NCBI RefSeq assembly: GCF_000001735.4
Contig: NC_003071.7
Span: 17,273,443 to 17,337,442 of the forward strand
DNA length: 64,000 nucleotides
From: Arabidopsis thaliana
Lineage: Eukaryota; Streptophyta; Magnoliopsida; Brassicales; Brassicaceae
Direction of reading: 5' to 3'
Part shown: positions 57,389 through 64,000 of the stretch, piece by piece
Layout: each line of letters starts with the position of its first letter
Position numbering within the stretch: position 1 is the stretch's first letter
Notes under the pieces: generated by a model
Database searches by the model: none
What the model was told of the DNA's origin: nothing
What the model saw: only the letters and a program-made list of their open reading frames with translations
Position numbers and translations under genes: made by a program

Positions 57389-58813
57389 GGTGGTCACTCA
57401 CTACGATAAGCCTCAAAATTCATTCTGTAAAAAAAAATCAGCCTTTTCACCCACATTTCCAAAATCTCCAAAGCAATTCTCACTAAGAAGCACAATCACA
57501 AGAACACCCAAAGTTCTAACCATACCGTTGTGAGCTTCGTCGATGGATCTTCCAGAAATTAAGCGTTTTTCTAGGGTTTGAAGAAGGTCGGCGAGAGAAT
57601 TTAGTGAGAGAGAGAAAAAAAAAGGCTGGCAGTGAAAGCGACGAACAAAACACTCTGCAGTATTTAGAGTAGAGTGTAGAGAGAGAGAAAGAGGTCGGTT
57701 CAAACGGTGAACGGGTTTGCTACAAATGGATAAACCAACGGAGGCGCGTGGATACCAAACTAAGCCGTTTTATTAACTCATGGGGACCACTCTTCGTCCA
57801 ACTGAAAATCTCAACCGTCAGATTCATTGACTTTTATTTGACTCGTACTGTATAAATGCGAATATATGTTCCTGTGTTTTCGAGTTACTGTACACTCTCC
57901 AGATTCTGCCTTTTTCATCGGACGGCTAGGAGTAAATGACGAGTCAGATGGCACAATCGTAATAAAGTGGAAAACCGAAGGGTCCCGCTATTCTTTTGCT
58001 TATTGAACTTAACATCTGAGAGTGACGTCCGTACAGTTATTGCTTTTCCAAAGATTTCATACGCGTGACCAACTTCTTTAACTTCAATAAATAAATGAAA
58101 GTGTCGAAAAGTTTCAAGTAAATTATGCATGAATATTTTACTTTTATAAAAGCATTTTAAGGAAAGTTGGTGTTCTTTTTTGTTTTTGTTAAAGTTTCAT
58201 GTATTGGAGAAGCAAAGTTGGTGTTCTTTCCATCTTTTTCCGATGTTTTATTTACGTGTATATACAGAAACGAAAGCTTCATGTACATTGATGTGAGATA
58301 GAGGAAAATTCTTCTATTTTATTATGCTATATGATTTGATTTAACATGTCATCCAGAGAATAATATGTCATTCTATTTTCACAATTGCGTTTTATTATGT
58401 TTATACTTTACGTAAGCGTTCTGATTCAACATTATAGACTCACCTACGACAAGGATAAATACTGGCATTATACATGTCACAAATCTAATTAGATGCTACT
58501 ATAACTTTTATCAAAAACAATATAGATTTATATTTATACGAAAAAAGGTAGATGTTCTGATCATAAATTCTTGAGAATCTACTAATCAAAGCATCTCTCT
58601 AGATTTTCTAATACTTAGCACAGCTCTTGATAGATAACATTCAATTAAAATGCAAAATTTATTGCAAAATCGTATTAGAGTATTGGAGTAAGTCGAAAAC
58701 AAAATTCCATTCGTGGTATAAAAAAAAAGAATTTGAAGTAGCAAAAATAGAAAACTTACATATTTGTGTACTCCTACCCGGAAAACAAAAAAAAAGTGAA
58801 CATAGAAACGGTA
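57389..58813. other. Intergenic, promoter of the Rho-N gene and ACA4 3' region
   Basis: 57389-57720 is a pyrimidine/purine-strand-biased leader (GAGAGAGAGAAAGAGG at about 57676). 57900-58130 holds stress-like words (ACGCGTG at 58062). The rest is AT-rich up to the ACA4 stop. No exon or RNA gene is recognised. Confidence 0.5.
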
Positions 58814-61800
58814 TCAGGCAGAGTTGGAAGAAGAAGGACCAGAAGGAAGCAGGTCGTAGCCATCGTGATGGTGACGAGACTCGACAGGTACGCATTTGAG
58901 GATAACGGCTACAATCATGTTCAATGATCCTATCAAGATTGATAGTAACCAATGTTGCCAGCTCAGAGGAACGGTGCTAGCAAATGCTCCAAGAAACTCC
59001 ACTATGATCACTTGAAACACTACCGTCACAGTCATTACCCAAGTGAACACCCAGCTATTGAACATTCCTTTGAACACATTTATCTTCTCTATTTCCCGGC
59101 TATTGATCTCATTGAACACCTGTTTGTACACCGTTTGATTCTCTTGTTACTTATCTTTTATATAAGAGTTGGGTTGGTTTTTGTTTGCGAATGGTACCTG
59201 GCAAAAGACGAAGGAGTTGAAGATGACTGTGTTAAGAACGGCTGTGGAGTCAGGGCCATCTAGTTTGAGAAGTGATTTGCCTGCGAAATTGAGAATTCCT
59301 AAGACAATCAACTGGTAAACGCTTTGACCAGCGATGTTTCTCCACATGGTTTTGGTGATAAAGCTGGCGGTTCTAGCTATTGGTGCACGTTTCATTAAAC
59401 CTTCATTGGGAGGTTCTGTTGCTAGAGCCAATGCACCAAGTGTGTCCATGATCATGTTGACCCAAAGCAGTTGCACAGCAGTGAGTGGAGCAGATCCTGG
59501 AAAAGAAACCAAAAGAAATGGTTACTATATTTGACCAAACGCTAGAAGAAAGATGGTGTTTGATTGGTTTTTCTGTCGTACCTGTGATGCAAGCAGAGAC
59601 AAAGTTGATGATCAGAGCAACCACATTAACAGTTAGCTGGAACTGAACAAACTTCTGAATGTTTATATATACAGCACGTCCCCATCTAGCCACATTTACT
59701 ATTGTTTTGAAGTTATCGTCCATTATGATCACATCAGCATTCTCTTTCGCAACCTGCATATCGGGAATTAGCACCAAACGAAAATGTTAATCTCGAGATT
59801 TTTTTATTAACCAAACCAATAACAGAGAATAACTATAGCTTACCTCTGTTCCAGCTATTCCCATTGCTAGTCCAATGTCTGCCTCATGCAACGCAGGGGC
59901 ATCGTTTGTCCCATCCCCTGTCACTGCAACTACCTCTCCAATTTTCCTCAAGTTGCTGACTAAAGTATGTTTGTCCAATGGCAGAGACCGAGCCATTACC
60001 TAAAGGCAGAAACAAGGAATTTTAGAGATACTTAAACATTTTCAATAGACAGATAAACAATAACAATTCATTCTATCTATCATATATCAAAGGACCTGAA
60101 TTTTGGGGATAATGGCCCTCATTTCGTGAGGAGACAAGTCCCGGAATTCTGAACCTTCTATAGCTAAGCCTCCTTCGGTATATATGCCACATTCCTTAGC
60201 AATTGCTTTGGCTGTGCTTATGTTATCTCCAGTGACCATACGGACGGTGATTCCGGCAGCTTGACAAGTCTGAACGGCTTCCCTAACACCCGGACGTACT
60301 GGATCCTTGATTCCAACAACTGCTACCATTGTATAGCCTCCATCAGGGAGCTCTCCACTGGGAGCTTCATCTAGATCTTTGTAAACCAAGCAGAGAGTCC
60401 TCAGAGCCTCTGAGGCAAAACCCTCTATGATATCAGAGATACTCGTAATCCGTTCTTCAGTTAGCGGAACCGATTCTCCGTTTGAATCCACAACATTCTC
60501 ACACATTTTCAACACTATTTCAGATGCCCCTTTGCAGAAAGCCCGTGCACCACCTCCAGGAAGAGCTATAAGAACAGACATTTTCTTCTTGTCTGAATTG
60601 AACGGCTCAATCTTGAGTATCTTATGCTCTTTACGCTGCGTGTTAAAATCACCACCTAAAAGTAAACCGAATTCGAGTATTGCTCTTTCTGTCGGGGATC
60701 CTAGGATCTGAGTGTTTCCATCTTTATCCTTAACAACTTCCGAACCAGTGTTCTGAAATATACCCTGCAAAAGAGTGCTCTGAACTTCTTCCGATAGTTC
60801 CAACTCAAAGCTTTCTTTACTTCCCTCTTGCCTCTCTTGAACCTTATCACAGATCCATACTTTGTTGACCACCATGTGATTAGTAGTTAAGGTCCCTGTC
60901 TTATCAGTGCAGATGCAAGTAGAAGAACCCATAGTCTCACATGCAGCAAGATGCCTCACAAGTGCCCTGTCACTCATCAGCTTCTTCATAGCAAATGCCA
61001 AACTTAAGGTCACTGCCAGTGGCAAACCTTCGGGCACGGCAACGACAATGATAGTTACAGAAATTGCAAAGTAGTCAAGTAGCGTCAATGCATCTTCAGA
61101 TGACCAGTTGGTGAAGCTACCAGACGTTGCTTTGTCCAAGACAAACCTTATGCACAATACCACAAATGTAAGCACAGCAAAGCTTAAACCAATCTTACCA
61201 ATGATTGTTGCAACCCCATTTAGCTTCACCTGCAGAGGCGTCTCATCTTCTCCACCATCAACCAGCGTTTCCATCAACTTTCCCCACTCAGTCCTCATAC
61301 CAACTGTTGTCACCAGCATTTTTGCAGAACCGTTTTGTACTTTGGTTCCTGAAAGCAGAAAAGGCTTCTCTTTATTCACATGTGACGGTTCACTCTCACC
61401 CGATAAGCTTGACTCGTCTATCTCCAAGTTGTATCCAGATATAAAAATCCCATCAGCTGGAACTTGATCCCCAATAGATAGATGAACTACATCTCCAACG
61501 ACCAAGTCATGAATGGAGATTTCTTGTCTGCTCCCATCTCTGGTGACCTGGACAATAATCTTCTTCTTCTCTCGATCCAAGTCTCTGAACTGCAAAGATT
61601 GCTTGTAATCACTGATCGCAGTAACCATGACCACCAAGAGTATACTTAGCAAGATCCCTGTCCCATCATACATTCCCCTTGGAAATCCTTCTGTAGCAAC
61701 ACCCACACCTATTGATACTACAGCGCAGACCATAAGAATGATAAGGGTTATGTCGTGGAGCGCTTCCCACACAAACATTAAGAATGATCTGGCTGGTTTC

Positions 61801-63737
61801 TCAGTATAACGATTTTCTCCAAATATCTTTTCCCTAATGGGCACTTCACTCGAACGAATGCCTTCAGAGAGAGATACAGATACTTTTTTAGCAAGTTCTT
61901 CAACTCCACCTTTCTGTGCCAGGCTCTTAGTGTCATTTTTGCGAACCATAGATGCAAGTTCATCTGCTTCAATAGAAAATCCGGCTTTCTTAACCTCATC
62001 AGTGAGCTTGTATTCCGGCCTAGCAGCAGCTAGAGAAAAATACAAATAAGAAAAGAAAAGTTTACATAACCATAGAAAGTAGAAACCAAGTCGCCTTCAT
62101 ACATCTCTCAAAAAATGCAGCTGCATATCTTACCATCAATGAAATGAAGAGCTGCCTTTTGAACAAAGAAAGCAACTCGGATCTTTTCCTGATAATGAGT
62201 ACAGACAGTGAGCTAATAGATAAAACAGCACAACATAGGAATATTTGGTCATACATGAAACTGAAGAAAGAACAAACGGTTTCTGTGGTGCAATCATCAT
62301 AAGCCGGACAAATTAGTAAAAAGATCCATCACCCATTGCTTGCTTAAATTTTCATTTTGCTTTTTAAAGACAGAATGGTTCTGAAACACCATTGGAACGT
62401 CAATTATATCACTGATCTTACAAAAGAGAAATAAAGCTAATGTAGCTGAAATATCTTTGGTAACAAAGGTTAACATAACATCTATGTGCTAATCATTCCC
62501 CCCGGCCACAGTGAAGAACATTTTAAGTTAAAGCTGCAATTTCTTTGACTCAACAGTTAGGTTATAAAACAATTTGCTTTATTTATAAAAAGACTGAAAA
62601 GTGATTCGATTTCAATGCGAATAAGTAGAGACCAAAAAGGAAAAAGAAGAAAAGACAATGAGCTCATCATATCCACAAGAATCCCATAAAAATGCTTCTT
62701 TATTTGGTTTGTGCAAGTGGAAAGAACCTTATGAAAATACACCTGGCCAAGTTTCCGTGTGTAACGTCCTTAAGCTAATAATTTATTGCACACAAGAAGT
62801 CCTCGTACCATAAGTCAAATTTGAATTTAAGTTAAAGAAAAACTGGTATCAAAAAGCTAAGAAGTCTTGAAACTGAAATTTCGTCCTTTGGTGTTTGGAT
62901 TCAGTCGCTAAGAAGAGAAAAAAACTCAAAAAAAAAAAAAAAGGGTCAGACTTTTGCTGGCCTCTCAAGATTGGCTCATCTTCCTAGTAGCGACAAGAAA
63001 TTATCCAATTTGTAAACACAGTAGAGGACACACACTCAAGCAAAGATACAACTTGATGTCAGCATCATGTGTGGTGCCACTTGAATTATTTTTTTCTTCG
63101 GTTTCCGCAATTGAACAAAAAAGATAACGCTCCAAAAGAATAATAATTTCATCCTTTAGATATTTTACCATATCATCCTTTGATTCATATTTCTCTAGAG
63201 TTTGTATTAGCAAATTGCAAAATTTTAATGTGTATTTTGAATCTTTGATTACACATAGCATCGAGAAAAAAAGAGTTTTAAGTTCATGAATTAAAAAAAA
63301 AGTTTCGTATGCAAAAGTGTGGATTAGACTATGAAAAAAAACAAGTAACGCCTTTCTGATAAAGTCCTTTTGTACGGATCATCAATGGCAGAAAAAAAAG
63401 CTTAACAGGGTCAACCATTATCAATTCCTTCTTCAAAAGGTTTTAACTTTTAAGTATCACAATGAATAATTTTCTATAAAACCTTTTAACCAAGAAAATC
63501 AAAATCATACTCACAGCAAAAAAAAAAACTGAATAATAGAGATAGAGAAACCAAAGAAATAGGAACCTGGATCTGGTGCTTCTTGTTCTCGTAGTCAGCG
63601 AGCTTATCGAGATCCCGAATGTTACGGAAACGACGAGTACGGTTCTTCACGATAGACACGGACGACCTCCATCTTTGACGCGCTTCCAGCGACGGATTCT
63701 TAGCCTCCACCTCGAAATCCCTTAGCAAGTTCGACAT
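58814..63737 (-). CDS. ACA4: Autoinhibited P2B-type Ca2+-ATPase
   Basis: Seven exons join in phase to 1030 residues, in transcription order: 63737-63567, 62188-62134, 62029-60096, 59999-59844, 59753-59582, 59496-59198, 59119-58814. The N-terminus [20 protein letters not shown] is a basic amphipathic calmodulin-binding autoinhibitor, as in plant ACA pumps. The Ca-site segment is [19 protein letters not shown], the phosphorylated Asp is Asp451 in [15 protein letters not shown], and the hinge is [16 protein letters not shown]. About ten membrane segments are present. It exports Ca2+ from the cytosol; ACA4 is tonoplast-localised. The size matches Arabidopsis ACA4 (AT2G41560) from memory. The first intron is 1378 bases and gene-poor. 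Confidence 0.95.
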
Positions 63738-64000
63738 TTCTCACGCTCTCACTACCACTCTCTGTTTTCACAGAGACAAACTTCGCCGGCGCGAAGGCAG
63801 CTGAGAGAGAGAGAGAGAGGATTGAGCAACGGATTGGTGTGAGAGTTGCTTTTTATGGAATACCCAAACCCGACCCGAATTACTCGGATTTTATGCTCGG
63901 ATAGGGCCCATTCATTCAAATTTCATTTTCGTCTCATTCGGATAATTAGTAGGCAACCAAATCAAATGATCCGACCCAGACGAATATTATTAGGTCCATA
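63738..64000 (-). promoter_or_regulatory. ACA4 leader and promoter
   Basis: The leader is purine-rich on the plus strand (GAGAGAGAGAGAGAGG at about 63805). Further upstream are GGGCCCATT at 63905 and repeated CCCGACCCG words near 63870. These GGCCC motifs are site II-like. The window ends before any further gene. Confidence 0.5.

Noticed and set aside
61108..61467. Plus-strand frames within the Ca2+-ATPase
   Set aside because: They mirror the large ACA4 exon, where the P-type ATPase motifs lie on the other strand.

Overview
This is nuclear plant DNA from a crucifer, almost certainly Arabidopsis thaliana chromosome 2. Every large gene is split by GT-AG introns with AT-rich interiors. The spliced proteins come out at the lengths I remember for A. 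thaliana products: CKX1 575 aa, ACA4 1030 aa, S-formylglutathione hydrolase 284 aa, GPDHc1 462 aa, GPT 431 aa, a PRP4-like WD40 protein 554 aa and a TPR/DnaJ protein 1108 aa. The gene order matches my memory of about AT2G41440 to AT2G41560. The species call and locus names are from memory; the exon structures were read from the sequence and checked for codon phase at each junction.

Layout. (1) 1-4100 and 16240-20970 hold two arrays of small MADS-derived genes that are inverted copies of each other. On the left are the end of one gene (15-623) and a complete nine-exon gene (2128-3888). On the right, on the minus strand, is one 18-exon gene (20307-16510) that looks like two such units fused, plus a stray copy of the left array's last exon (about 20719-20963). 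The proteins keep MIKC-type K-box modules, but the MADS domain has collapsed internally to a short Cys-x-x-Cys segment. (2) Between the arrays lie three ordinary genes: a GNAT acetyltransferase fused to two BRCT domains, a GT92 glycosyltransferase, and the AP-endonuclease ARP. (3) 21000-25250 carries on the minus strand a truncated F-box gene, an ATS3/PLAT-like secreted protein and a class III peroxidase. (4) 25250-28320 is gene-poor. It holds a minus-strand Helitron with two nested 5' ends and a small, possibly undescribed gene for a Ser-rich peptide starting MGNWCSC. (5) 28320-33413 has GPT (+) and the spliceosomal WD40 protein (-), convergent. (6) 33800-41180 is a gene-poor stretch of about 7 kb upstream of CKX1. 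(7) 41184-63737 is a compact run: CKX1, TPR/DnaJ, SFGH, GPDHc1, a Rho-N-domain protein and the vacuolar-type Ca2+ pump ACA4.

The housekeeping genes do not form a pathway; this is ordinary eukaryotic gene order. The most unusual material is the inverted K-box array (domain collapse, unit fusion, inverted arms about 96% identical, a shifted splice site and a retroposed insert), the GNAT-BRCT fusion, the double-ended Helitron and the MGNWCSC gene. Perfect E2F-type sites lie at the starts of the two genes with DNA-repair-type domains.
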